DNA of 64,000 bases from Kryptolebias marmoratus (Eukaryota > Chordata > Actinopteri > Cyprinodontiformes > Rivulidae), in contig NC_051444.1 in assembly GCF_001649575.2 (NCBI RefSeq), positions 21,626,425 through 21,690,424 of the forward strand, given 5' to 3'. The notes under the pieces are model-generated. The model searched no databases, had not been told where the DNA came from, and worked only from the letters and a program-made list of their open reading frames with translations. The position numbers and the translations under genes are program-made. Shown in pieces: positions 25,425 through 36,600 of the stretch; the first letter of the stretch is position 1; each line of letters starts with the position of its first letter.

Positions 25425-25638
25425 CAGAGCTGTCCAATCCTGGTCCTCGAGGGCCACCGTCCTGTATGTTTTACTGGTTTCTCTGCTCCAACACACCTGA
25501 TTTGAATCAATGGCTGATTAACAGGCTTCTGCAGAACGCGAAGAGCTAATTAAACCACTGAATCAGGTGTGTTGGAGCAGGGAAACAAGTAAAACATGCC
25601 GGATAGTGGCCCTCAAGGACCAGAATTGGACACTCCTG
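25425..25638. mobile_element. hAT miniature element, 214 bp
   Basis: Same family as 21122-21326 (tgtccaatcctggtcctcga at the left, ccagaattggacactcctg at the right). Perfect 8-bp flanking duplication CACTAAAC at 25417-25424 and 25639-25646. Intergenic, between ano9 and tssc4. Confidence 0.9.
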
Positions 25639-26639
25639 CACTAAACCTTTACATTGTTGTCAATTTCACACATTATTTTATAATAATGTGTAACAGAAAG
25701 TAACTAAGCATTCTCTTGTAGTTTTATCACAGTGTTGTAAATAAATATCCACTTTTATAAACTATTTCACCTGTCATTCATCCTAAACTCATTCTACAGA
25801 ATCGCCCCCATGTTTATGCCTGAGCTGAGTGACAGATTGCTTGTTGTCATTCCCATGGGAAATCGGTATTTAGAGTCACAATTAATACCTTTAGCTGAGA
25901 GTCACCCTCATGTTTTTTTCTCCAAGTTTCAGTCAGCAGGTTTTGTGGAATTCTGTGCAATGCATGACTTCTGATCTGCTGTCAGTCATGTGTGTTCACT
26001 TCCTCAGAAAGCAGCAGCAGAAAACAATCCCTCCTCAGGTTTGGCTATTTGCTGTAACTGTGGACTAACCAACATGCAAACCACTTTGTAACATTCATAA
26101 ACGTTCAGCGTATTACATTTATTCTCCCAGTCCTTACTCAATCCTCAGTCAGTCATTGTGGTACGTCGCCCCATCTGGTTCCTCATGTGCTCCTCGTGAT
26201 CAGCTGTTACTTGGTATTTTGTTGTTTTCTTTTTTCTTTGTTTCAGTTTCTTTTCGGGAATATCTGCTGCCACGTCAGTGTTTTGTTTTGTTCTTTTTGA
26301 ATTAATAAATCTTCTTTTTTTTTGGTCTGCATCTCTTGGGTCCAAGCTTCAACAAAGCTTTTTTTTAAAACAATGTTACACAACTAGACCCCTGTTTTAT
26401 GGAAAATTTGCACTTTTGAGGCACACATTTACCTGAAAAGGTTACAAAGATTTGATACCAGCATGTTTTGACAGTGACATTCCTGAGATTCACCATCAGT
26501 GAGATTTGAAAATGCTATGACTCGGAACTAGATTGTATTAAAAGTGCTTAAATCAAAATGATCTGAATCATATTTGGATTTAATGGGACTGTAATTGTTG
26601 CTTTCAAATCAGAATAACCTGGATTAGAGTGAGATAAAA

Positions 26640-27760
26640 TGTATTCATTAAAATGAATTTGGATGAACTGGGAGGCTGAGCAGTGTGAGCCCCAAAGTTT
26701 GCTTTAGGATGTTGGGAAGAAGGATTCCGTTGATTGTTGAACCAATAGTTGCCCCTCAGCAGTACGCCTTTCGTTCATGTCATGGAACAGCAGAGCAGCT
26801 GAGTTGATAAGGGGAACATGGGACTTTGATTGTTCAGTCCACATGTTGTTTGTGGACCTGGAGAAGGTTTACAACCACATCCCTGTTAATTACTTAAGGG
26901 GTGGCAGTGGGAGTATGAAGTCCTGAGGTCGCTTTTAAGGCCTATTTGGTTTCTTTATAACCAAAGCAAGAGCTGTTTGAAATTTCTTTAAAAAAAGTAG
27001 AGCTTGTTCCTGATGCTGGCTGGACTCCGTCAGGGTCGCTCCTTGTCTCCAATCCTGTTCGTGGTGTTCATAGGATCTCAAGGAGCCAGATGTCTGGTTT
27101 AGAAACCTCAGGCTCTCATCTATGGTTCCTTTTTTTTTTCTTTGTAATTTATTTTGCTGAAAAACGCTGAAATGCTTCCTCTCGGGTGTGCGCCTCAAGC
27201 TATAGGGTTTAAGCAACTTGATGTCTTCCTCCCAAATGATGGCTGGACGGAGCAAGAGACAGACGAACAGGTCAGGGCTTCATCTGCTGTTATGAGGGCA
27301 GCACTCCGGTCTGTTGTAGTAAAGAAAGAACTGAGCTGGAAAGCAGCGCTCTCAATTTACTGATCCTCTTGCTGTATGTTTCAACTCTCACCTATGGTCA
27401 TGAGCTACAGAGCGTGACCTAAAGGATGAGATCTGGTGTACGAGCAGCTGAGACAGGCTTGCTTTGTCAGGAGGCCGAGCTCAGCCTCAGAGATAAGACG
27501 AGGAGCTCTGTCATTCAGGGGGGAGCTCGGAGTAGAACTGCTGCTCCTCTGCATCAAAGAGTCACCTGAGGTCATTCTGGCATCTGATTCGGAGGCTTCC
27601 TGGGGAGCTCTGACTGGAGGATTTACAGGCACAGCCCACTATGAGGAAGCTAGAACTCGCTTGAGGGATTATATCACCTCTCTGGCCTGGGAATGTCTTG
27701 GGGTCTCCGCAGGAGCTGGGGATTGTCACTAGAAAGAGAAATGTCTGGGTTTCTACCAAT
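26640..27760 (+). pseudogene. Non-LTR retrotransposon (LINE) reverse transcriptase, decayed
   Basis: The plus strand carries reverse-transcriptase pieces in order: finger/palm (HMLFVDLEKVYNHIPV, where the second Y replaces the usual F), a decayed stretch, then QVRASSAVMRAALRSVVVKK, ELSWKAALSIY, the LVYEQLRQACF region, [15 protein letters not shown] and the C-terminal RDYITSLAWECLGVS. Numerous stops and frame changes separate them, and the catalytic FADD-type box is not recognisable. The 5' portion is missing. The pattern fits a common teleost LINE clade, which I cannot name with certainty. Confidence 0.75.
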
Positions 27761-28419
27761 TTTAATCCACATTTGATGGTTTTCATGTGAAATAAATATG
27801 TGTAAAACTGTCTAAATGGCATTTCAGCATGCCATTAGTTTCAAAAAGATCAAAACACATTCAGTTTTTAGGCTCATTAAGAGTGAAAGAGGTGGACAGA
27901 AGGAGCAGGAACAAATTGGTGAATTCAGTGATCACATTAACTAATCAAAGGCTCATAAAGCAAAGATGTTCACCTTATTCCTGCATGAGTTTCACTGAAT
28001 TAAAAAAGAAAAAAAAGATTAAAACAGTTTCAGCTTCTGTATGACATCTTGAGACTCTTGTTTTTGTCCTGCTTTGTGAGATAAAAACACAATAAATTCC
28101 AGCAGCTCAGTTCATTACCCTGTGTAAATCTGTCTGAAAACAAAACCCTGTAAATTAAATATGAGGGGGAAAAAAACCCAAAACTAAACCAACAGGGAGA
28201 ACTGACTGGCAGCTTCATCTGCTCACAGCGAAACGCTCGAGGTGTAACAAACAGAAAGAGCCCCGGAAACGCTCCAGCGTGCAACCACTGATCGCAAAAT
28301 CCCGACGTGGGTGTATGTGTATGTGTGTGAAGCACTTTGGTCCAAGAAGAACACAGGAGGAGGGTTTTCATCCAGCTGAACAGAAAGTGGCATCACCAAT
28401 TTTATTCCCCATCGAAACA

Positions 28420-28545
28420 AATCATTTTTGCACTTTTTCTTGTGTGGCCTGGGAGCCCAGAGAGAACAGAAATTTCAGTTCTCAATATGTCTGTGATATA
28501 TTGTAGAAATGACAATAAAGCTGACTTTGACTTTGATAAATAAGA
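28420..28545 (+). repeat. Retroposon 3' tail
   Basis: gaaatgacaataaagctgac followed by tttgactttga is a repeated 3' terminus of fish retroposons. No body is recognisable upstream. Confidence 0.4.
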
Positions 28546-29767
28546 TACCTTCAGCTTTTAACGGCACCTTATCCTCCCATGACATTACCATGCAAAGCTC
28601 CTGCTTTAAATTCAACACAAACATCAGCATCACCCCTCTGAGATCTGCAAACACTGCCTGCTACACATCATACTTCTGGACCGTTTTATGTCGGAGTATT
28701 GTGAATCATGTCTTGTGTGTCCTATCATAAAGTGACGTACACTGTGGTTCTCACCTCTTACTTTACCAAGTTTACAACATCTTGTTCAAGTTAGGTTAAC
28801 TTAAGCTGCAGTGGTTCAGACAAGACTGTATTTTGGAGCCTCATTTAAATGAGAATAAACAAAACACTGTCAATAAATAATGCAGTGCAGTTCTGCCATT
28901 GTTGAAGAGAACTACACCTCCCATGGGAAATTGTAAGTTGAAGCTGGAACGGGACTATTGTTCCTGTGGGCTCGTTCCACAAGTTTTAAATCCCACGCCC
29001 TCCACAGAAATGAACAGAACACTGATCTTTTCTTGAAAAAACAAAACAAAACAAACAACAACAACAAAAAAACCCCCACCTAATTACAAATTTTTCAGGT
29101 TGTTTCTTAAACGTTGAGCTGGAGAAAAGATGACGCTGCGAGAGCCTCAATGGAGGACGGATGAGTTTTATTCGCTCCGAGCATGAAAACGTACACATCG
29201 TTTGAAAATTTACTGTTCATCTGACAAGAAACACAGCAGGAGAGCGGAACAGAAAGGTTAACACGTGTCGCAGCTGCACTACACACCTTCCTCGCCCTTC
29301 TAGTCACCGTCAAGTTTCAGTAAAAGGTCAAAAGGCCTTGATGTCAAAGATGAGCTAAAACAAACCGCCCGTTCAGTACGGCAGGCGTATGGAACAATGG
29401 GTCTGTGTTTACTACAAATAAAAAAACATATTTTTTAAATTTTTTTACACATTTAGCACATACAAACTAGCTGATCTCTGTGTTGGGTTTATAATAAAAT
29501 TAAAAGTTATTACTTTTTATTTAAAAAACAAAAACAAAAAATCCTAATTATTCTTGTTTGGAAAATCTTTAAAGAAATCTCAAGTTTTCAAAGCACTCAC
29601 TGACATTTTTATTAAACACCAAAAATCTTCCTGAATAAAACAAACATTAAAAAAAATAATAAACTGGAAGAAAAGCAAACCCTTACACCTTCTCTGTCTT
29701 CTAAAATACACAATCAAACTGTAAGATCAGGAACTTCTGTTAGCTGTATCTAATAAAGCTAACAACA

Positions 29768-29781
29768 GCGCCACCAGCTGG
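29768..29781 (-). promoter_or_regulatory. CTCF-like motif
   Basis: GCGCCACCAGCTGG matches the reverse core SYGCCMYCTRSTGG at 13 of 14 positions. It lies about 400 bases beyond the tssc4 stop codon, in or near its 3' UTR. Motif match only. Confidence 0.3.
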
Positions 29782-30171
29782 TTGAAAACACTGCAGGGGA
29801 ACAAATAAAGTCACTCGGAGCTGAGGGTTGTGAACATCCTGTAACTCTTAAAAGGTGTCAGAAACTCTATTTGACATAATTCTGCTCAGTGTTTATAGAA
29901 AGTTGAAAATAAAAACAGAAGATCTCAGACTAAATGTGCACACTTTTAAAGTCCAGCTTGTGTTTGTCATCATTGAGCAGAGATGTACAGGTGGAACAAC
30001 CTTGACGTCTCAGTTAGGTGTGTTCTCAAGAATTGGAAAATGTGTCTATAATTAGTGCTGGGTGGGGAAACGGGTGTCAAAGCAGAATCACTCTGGTGAG
30101 TCACTAATGAAACTGTTTGCTTCACAGGGGTGACCGGACAACAATGATTGTGTACACAAGCTCACACTCAG

Positions 30172-31023
30172 TCACTCATCTTCTTGTTCTGTGCTCCTCC
30201 TGTAGTTCTTCATCTTCGTCTTCCTGAAGGAGGAGAAGCTGAGGCAGGACGACTCCGCCTTCTTCTCTTCTGCTGGACCCGCCGCTCCGCTCACGTCCTC
30301 CTCTTCTTTCTTCTCTACCTGTTCTTTCTTCTCCATGGTTTGTTCTCCGGTTTCTTTTTTTTCTCTGCCTTCCTCCTCCTCCTCCAGGTGACTGAGCTGT
30401 AACTCCTTCTCCTTCCCCTGCAGATCAGGTGACTCCTGCGCAGCAACTTGCTCCTTCGGCGGTCGCTTGGGTTTGGAGAAGATCATCCTCTGCTTGATGT
30501 CGCAGGGGGGGTCGATTTTAGCTTCCTGACGCAGGCTGGACAGGAACTGGTGAGCCGTCCTCCTGTTGTCCTGATCGCTGCTCTCAGCCACGTCCTCCAG
30601 GCTGTAGTGTGTCCAGCGCTCCGGGTGCACCAAATAATCCGGCACCCCTCTCTTCTTCGGTGGCGGTGGTGTGGGACAGGTGGGCGGAGGGTGACTCGTC
30701 TTCCTGCTGTCGGCGGCGCTCCCCTGGTTCAAGGAGGAGGCGGTCTGCCTCTCGACGCTGTCCAAACAGTCGAAGATGTTGCGGCTACGGTAAGAGAAGG
30801 CTAAGTTTCCCCCGCTCAGAGTGAATGTGCTCTGAGCTGTGGGAGCAGCAGCCGGAGCACAGGCCTCCGCCTCCCCGTCATCATCACTGTCATCCAAGTC
30901 GGGGTCGAAGGGAGCGCTGCTGGGTTGTTCCTCAGGCTCGGATTCGTCGCTCGCTGACAGCTCCACCGAATCCTCGCTGTTCGGTGTCTGGTTGTGGACT
31001 CTGACGCGCTTCTGGTCAGACAT
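30172..31023 (-). CDS. tssc4: TSSC4, U5 snRNP assembly factor
   Basis: 283 residues in a single coding exon. In mammals TSSC4 is a nuclear, largely disordered protein that binds the U5 snRNP (with PRPF8/SNRNP200 and the chaperone set) and promotes tri-snRNP assembly. Visible here: an acidic serine-rich N-terminus (SVELSASDESEPEEQ), then the conserved Tssc4 core with NLAFSYRSRNIFDCLDSVER (about residue 76), GVPDYLVHPERWTHYSLEDV (about 126) and FLSSLRQEAKI, then RMIFSKPKRPPKEQ, and a Glu/Lys-rich C-terminal third. Human TSSC4 is somewhat longer (about 329). The ATG lies 24 bases downstream of an acceptor (tttatttag at 31048), so the leader is spliced. No frame damage. GC content is higher than in flanking DNA. 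Confidence 0.93.
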   Translation of the reverse strand: MSDQKRVRVHNQTPNSEDSVELSASDESEPEEQPSSAPFDPDLDDSDDDGEAEACAPAAAPTAQSTFTLSGGNLAFSYRSRNIFDCLDSVERQTASSLNQGSAADSRKTSHPPPTCPTPPPPKKRGVPDYLVHPERWTHYSLEDVAESSDQDNRRTAHQFLSSLRQEAKIDPPCDIKQRMIFSKPKRPPKEQVAAQESPDLQGKEKELQLSHLEEEEEGREKKETGEQTMEKKEQVEKKEEEDVSGAAGPAEEKKAESSCLSFSSFRKTKMKNYRRSTEQEDE

Positions 31024-32937
31024 TTTGCGACTGTCGCTGCACCTCCGCTAAATAAAAAAACTAATGGGGGAAGAGAAGAAAAGGTCAAAACTGAAGTAGC
31101 GGGTAAAAATAAGAAGAAACAAGAGTTAAACGAAAGAATTAATCTGGAGGTCTGCCACCACAGGCCCCTCCTCTACACACACACACACACAGGTGAGAAA
31201 GTACTTAGTCTAACATTGTTCTTCTACAGCAGACTGACTCAAATCATGTCAAAGCATCCAACACTGACATGACTCTAAATCCCCTTTAACTTTGCAAGAA
31301 CTAGATCTAATTTCACAGTCACACAGTTAATAAAAATCTAGTAAAAGAAAAGCAGAGACTCCTTCACTTCTAAGATTTTATATAATAGGAATCATGTAAA
31401 CACATCTTCAGATAAACAACAAGTTGGCCGTGTCACTATTTTGATAACAGTGAACCAAAATGTAAGAGCAGTGAGTAAAACCCAAGTTCACCCTTGCTGC
31501 TTTTATAGAAATTCTCAGTCTCGGCAGCAGCCAGGTGCTGCTGATCAAATGTATTGATTGACTGACCCTCAGTAAGTGTGAACTCCTCTATAAAAGCAGA
31601 AGTTTTATCACTTTGCTGCTCTGGAGCATTCAGGTGTGTGTTAACACAAAATGCCAAGGAGGAATTACATCGCCAATGAGAAGCAACTGTTGCTGCTCAC
31701 GTGTGGGAAAGAATATCAGAGTAACCTGGTATAGACCTTATTTAATTCTTTATCTAATATGTAAAACCTTAGGACTGAAACTGAGTGCACTTCCTTTTTA
31801 CATGAGTGTATGACTGCCATTAATATAGAAGAAAGTTACTGTTTCTGACCACTCCTTTTAGCTCTAACCAGAGTTACTGATGTTAGTGAGGGGTATCCCC
31901 ATGCCTGGTAACTGTGAGGAGTGGGAGTACGTACCCTTTAAGTGCTGCTGTTGTTGTAGTGACCATGTTTTCTGAACTTTAGACTATTTCTTCATCCAAC
32001 TCCACCACACACTGCTGGTTAGTGACCAGTCTGAGATTTAAAAAAAGCACATAAATTCACTCAAGCTACCAGCCTTGAATTGAAAACATCTGAGAACATG
32101 TTCCAAAACAAATAGGAAATTAACATGGCTGTAACAAATATTCAGTTCAGTCTTTAATTTTCTGCATTCATCTACTAACTTTTTTTTTTTTTTTTTTTAC
32201 AAAATTACTGAAACTGTTAAGTGCAAACAGCAGATTTAGTTGATCAGACACGCTATGAGGTCAAAAGTGAAGCATAACTACATAACTACACTAAGACAAA
32301 AGAGCCACTTTCTCTGGCTACGCACGTGTCAGATCAGCAATAAATTCCACCAAAAACTACTAATGATTTTGCATAAGAGAAGTAAAAAGTTTGTTTACTC
32401 AATAAGTTGTTCTTTATGATTATTCCTACATTCACTGTAACTTAAGCGAGCAGATAGTTTTCTAGGGTGAGCTAAATGTGCTCGTTTTGCAATCTTAAAA
32501 ATCCCATCACTGTTATAACTCCTCTAGTTTTTGTCCTGTCAGAATGTTCTTGGTGTCAAATTAAAGGCAAGGGGTGCCAAAGTGATCCAGTTTGCTTAAA
32601 TTTTTACATTTTTCTTTTTGTCACATACCAGATATTCTGCATCAGATAATGTGGCATCACTCAGTTATATTCTACCAGACGTTTTTAATAAATACGTTGT
32701 TTGAATTCAGTTTAATAACTTGTGACTAAAATGCATACTTGGCAAATATATAACTATCTTCCAGTTTCTTACAGAAACATGATTGATTACAATAAGTTTA
32801 ATAAGTTTTGAATGCCTTAATGATTCAATAAAATCGGGCCCACAAGTAAAATCATATAATTCACTCCTATCATGCATTTTATTTCTCCCTTCACTAATTT
32901 ACTAATCACCTGGTCTAAATTCTTAATGATGTTAATG

Positions 32938-32969
32938 AATGTTAGTGATGCTATAACATCACTAACATT
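32938..32969. repeat. Hairpin, 13-bp perfect stem
   Basis: AATGTTAGTGATG, a 6-base loop CTATAA, then CATCACTAACATT. A perfect inverted repeat in the tssc4 leader intron. Confidence 0.85.
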
Positions 32970-32983
32970 CTGGTGATTAGAAT

Positions 32984-33005
32984 AGTTAGCATGCTAAAGC
33001 TAACT
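32984..33005. repeat. Hairpin with nested 12-bp palindrome
   Basis: AGTTAGC...GCTAACT with 8 bases between; the overlapping TTAGCATGCTAA (32987-32998 region) is itself perfectly palindromic. 15 bases after the previous hairpin. Confidence 0.7.
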
Positions 33006-33094
33006 GATTTATCGATGACGGTCCAATTATGAACACAATGAAAACCACGCCTTGTAGATTACACAGGAGACAATCGAACTTATTTGCTCTTCTC

Positions 33095-33138
33095 AATTAA
33101 CGTAAAAGTTAAAATGCATTTTAACTTTTACGTTAATT
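33095..33138. repeat. Perfect 44-bp palindrome
   Basis: From AATTAACGTAAAAGTT outward-in to the centre ATGCAT and back, every base pairs with its mirror; there is no spacer. It stops 14 bases short of the tssc4 leader-exon donor. Such a palindrome can extrude as a cruciform or be the target end of a small foldback element. Confidence 0.9.
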
Positions 33139-33152
33139 CTCGACGTGTTACC

Positions 33153-33245
33153 TGAAGGCTAGCTCTATGATCTTGCTGAGTTAGCCACTGTCTTCTTCTA
33201 CGCTTTCCTGGTGTGTCTACGAAGTTGCTGCCACCTAGCGGTTAA
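33153..33245 (-). other. tssc4: Probable tssc4 5' non-coding exon
   Basis: On the minus strand GCTAGCCTTCAG ends at a good donor, GTAACA (33151 and below). Paired with the acceptor at 31048 it gives a leader intron of about 2.1 kb. The exon lies in the GC-richer divergent promoter. The 5' limit is uncertain. Confidence 0.5.
33228..33241 (-). promoter_or_regulatory. CTCF-like motif in divergent promoter
   Basis: CTGCCACCTAGCGG matches the reverse CTCF core SYGCCMYCTRSTGG at 13 of 14 positions and contains the classical CCACCTAG block. It overlaps or abuts the tssc4 leader exon. Confidence 0.5.
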
Positions 33246-33497
33246 CCATCGCGGGTGCAACAAGACAATACTTTTCCAGGGTGACGAAATGCGTTTTTCG
33301 TAATTTTAGGCTGTATTTGTGTGTATTATTTGTTGCAAGAAGGTCCGTTGCACAAGGGCTTGCTAATAACAGGCATAATTAGAGGCTGTATGTTTTTAAA
33401 ATACCGCCTAAGATAAAAGGAGGGCTAAAGCAGCGCTTTGCGCATGCTCAGCGGACCGAGTCACGAGAGGGCGGATCTCCGTTGAGCTCGTCTTGTG

Positions 33498-33532
33498 ATT
33501 GGATGTCGCAACGCTGGCCGGGATATTTTGAA
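33498..33532 (+). promoter_or_regulatory. shcbp1: CCAAT box plus CHR (G2/M module)
   Basis: ATTGG (reverse CCAAT) at 33498-33502 is followed after 24 bases by TTTGAA at 33527-33532, the cell-cycle homology region. Just upstream of the CHR is the GC-rich GGCCGGG. NF-Y plus DREAM/MuvB control through this spacing is known for mitotic genes, and mammalian SHCBP1 is cell-cycle regulated; that it works here is inference. Confidence 0.5.
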
Positions 33533-33630
33533 AGTAACAGGAAGACGACTGCTGCTCATTTTGTTTGTGAAATACAGCAGCAAGGCGTGTCTGTTTTTGG
33601 CCAGATATACAGAATTACTCGTTACTTCTC

Positions 33631-36600
33631 ATGGAGCCAGAAGCTCGGGAACTAGGGTGCATAGTTAACGACATGTCAGACATGGTCGTGGTTGATCTGG
33701 ATTGTACCGTTACAGCTGAGCTCGAGGCAGAAGACGGCTTCCCTGAAGAAGAGGCCCGTAATGTGTTGGACGTAACTCAAGGTCTAAAGGGTTTGGTTTT
33801 ATTTTTTTCTTTATGTTCTCAGTTTGCAGTAGTTAATGTTAAAGTCTTTGAGTTTAAAGTTAGTAAAACTTAAACTATTCTTTATGACCAGTCATGCTTT
33901 GCTAACAAGCCAGTCTGGTGTGATGCATTCCCTGACGTTTAAGCTAACCCGTTTTTTTGACTGTTTTAGTTGACTTTTTTATTATTAAAATGAGCAAACC
34001 TTTACAAGATAACGCTTTTGTGAGTTTCCTTGTGTGACTCGTTAACTTGTTTTTACTCTGCTTGTATAATATTATCAGTCCAGAAATGCTCGTCCTGCTA
34101 ATAGAGGGTGTAACATCCTTTTTTTTGTTGTTAACCCGGAGTGAAATGATGGGTCTGCTTCCCCCTACAGCTCTGTTTCAAAACGAAGACGATGAAGGAG
34201 ATGATGATGATGGTGAAGATGATGACAGTGGAACAGATCACTTTAACAGTGAAAAGTCTGGGACCCAGCTGCAGAGATGTGAGCGACACAAAGGAGGGAG
34301 CTCCAGACTTCCTGACACCTTCCAGACCAGCAACTTATTATTCTATGAGAGGTTTAAAGCCTACCAGGACTACATGCTTGGTAACCGTGACTTCAGACGC
34401 ATTGATAATCACAGCCTGCTGGCAGTGTTTGAATATATATTCATTGTGATTTGCTTTGTTTTGTGTAGGAGACTGCAAGCCCTCAGAGGTGGAAGCCTTC
34501 ACAGCGGACTACCTGGACAAGGTGTTGGAGCCGTGTGACTGGATGGCTTTATGGTGCACCGATGTCTTCGATGTTCTGGTGGAGGTGACAGCAGCTGCCA
34601 CCATCTTGTTAATCTAAACGCCTCTTTGTAGGAGGTTCATTTTTGTGTACGATTTCATCACAGTTACATTATTTCTTGGCAGCCATTTTTAAAGAGATGC
34701 TGTTGGTGTTTTCAGGTGCGAGACTTGGACCTAAAGGCTCTGAAAGCTTGTGTGAAACTCGCGCTGCCGCTGCAGTGTGACACCAGGGGCTGTGAAATCA
34801 CCGAGGAGGCTATGAACTCTCTCCTCGAAGCCACGCAGCACAAGGTGTCCCTGCAGGAGCTGCAGGTGGTCTACGACGAGTCTGGAGACTTTGATCAGAC
34901 CGCTCTGGCTCTCGAGCACCTCAGGTAGGACTCCTCAAAAATGGTTCTCGGTCTGGAGATCAGTTCCACGCGTTTGGGTGTCGTTTCTTTCTGACCCCCC
35001 CCCCCTCGTCTGTTTGCAGGTTTTTTTACAAACACATCTGGAGGGAGTGGGACGATGAAGACGAGGACGATGACTTTGACTATTTCGTTCGCTGTGTGGA
35101 GCCCCGTCTCAGACTGTGAGCACACCCCTGGAGTTTCTGGTGAGTTTTGTGTCTGTGAATGTTAGCTCGTGTTGATAAATTATGTTTTTAAAATCTCTCT
35201 TCCCAGCTACTACGACATCTTGGAGGACAGAGTTCCGGCAGGCTTGGTGGCGGAGTATCAGTCCTTACTGGAAAACTGCTCCAAGTGCTTCCAGCAGTTT
35301 TCAGAGCTGCGCAGCACCCTCTGTGCCGACTCGGACTCTGAGCTGGACAACGTGTCTATGGTGGAGGGCCTGAAGCTCTGCGACCAGCTGGAGACATTCA
35401 AACGCAAACTACACATCATCGAGAACCCCCTGCTGAGGTGTGTTAGTCATTGTTATACATATACCGGGTGTCCAATCCTGGTCCTGGAGGGCCGCTGTCC
35501 TGCATGTTTTAGATGTTTCTCTGCTTTGACACTCCTGATTTAAATAACTGAGTGATTAACAGGCTTCTGCATAACTTGAAGAGCAGGGAAACATCTAAAA
35601 CATGCAGAATAGTGGCCCTCCAGGACCAGGATTGGACACCACTGACATATACCCTACGCTGCCCATCTTTCTACACAAGAACCTGTACCTGTAGGGGCGG
35701 CAGTGGCTCAGAAGGCAAGGGTTCGTCCTGTAACAGGAGGGCTGCCGGTTTGAAGCCCCGCTCCATCAGTCTCAGCTGTTGTGTCCTTGCAAGACACTGG
35801 TGGTGGTCAGAGGGCTCGGTGGCGCCGGTGTGATGGCAGCCTCACTTCTGTCAGCCTGCCCCAGGACAGCTGTAGCTACAATGTAGCTTACCGCCATCAG
35901 TGTGTGAATGAATGCGCTTTGGGGTCCTTGGACTAGATAAGGCACTATACAAGTGCAAGCCATTTACCATTACGTCCCTCTCCTCTCCTGCAGGTACGTG
36001 TTGGCCTACAAAGGAAACTCCAGGCAGCAGTGCGTACAGAGCCGTGGGCTCAGAGCTTCGGGCACGAAGGTGGTTCATGTGGTGACGGCATCCTGTGGCA
36101 TCATTCAGCTCCAGTCCCTCCTCAGCGCACGGCTGATGCCCCTGTGCTCCTCGGAGGACACCGAGATCCAGGTCAGTGCCACACGCGCGCCTACAGTACA
36201 ACCAGGATCAACCTGTGGGGCTAGAACGCACAGATTTAACCAGCTCGACACAAACGCCTCAAATGCATCTCCTTGTCGTTTCTGTCGGTAAAGATTAGTG
36301 CAGGAAACTTTACAGAGGTAAGTTCAGTTTCAGTTCAGTTTAGTTAGTACCGGCTGTCACTTTGAGCGGTTCAAACTCTGAACATAAGCCGTGCAGATTA
36401 GTTGAGATGAGGGGTTTTAAGCTTCTCTCAGCGGAGCTGGTGTTCTGTGGTTAATGAGCTCTCTGCAGCTGCTGCCGGCAGTCACACAAAGACCTTTTGT
36501 GGACAAAGGAACACACCGCCTCTAAACTGAGTCACACTTTAAGAAATCTGATTGCTTAAATCTTACAATTAATCTGTAGATGGAACCTTTTTACAGAAAG

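Larger units (their letters stand above)
24900..30171. other. Intergenic, repeat-rich, no gene seen
   Basis: Between the ano9 promoter and the tssc4 stop codon. Apart from the hAT element (25425-25638), the LINE remnant (26640-27760), the retroposon tail near 28450 and the tssc4 3' UTR near its right end, I see no exon chain. ORFs of 60-113 codons here have no paired splice sites or known family. Confidence 0.6.
33153..33630. promoter_or_regulatory. Bidirectional promoter of tssc4 and shcbp1
   Basis: The tssc4 leader exon (minus) and the shcbp1 start codon (plus) are about 400 bases apart. Between them: a CTCF-like motif (33228-33241), TGCGCATGCTCA (33439-33450), close to the NRF1 site, a reversed CCAAT box (ATTGG, 33498-33502) and a CHR motif (TTTGAA, 33527-33532). 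No TATA box stands out. The arrangement is typical of a CpG-type divergent promoter. Confidence 0.6.

Noticed and set aside
30448..30824. Plus-strand ORFs of 118 and 71 codons across tssc4
   Set aside because: Antisense shadows of the GC-rich tssc4 coding exon.
35692..35770. tRNA gene suggested by A- and B-box-like sequence
   Set aside because: Does not fold as a tRNA cloverleaf with an anticodon arm; it is the head of a SINE.
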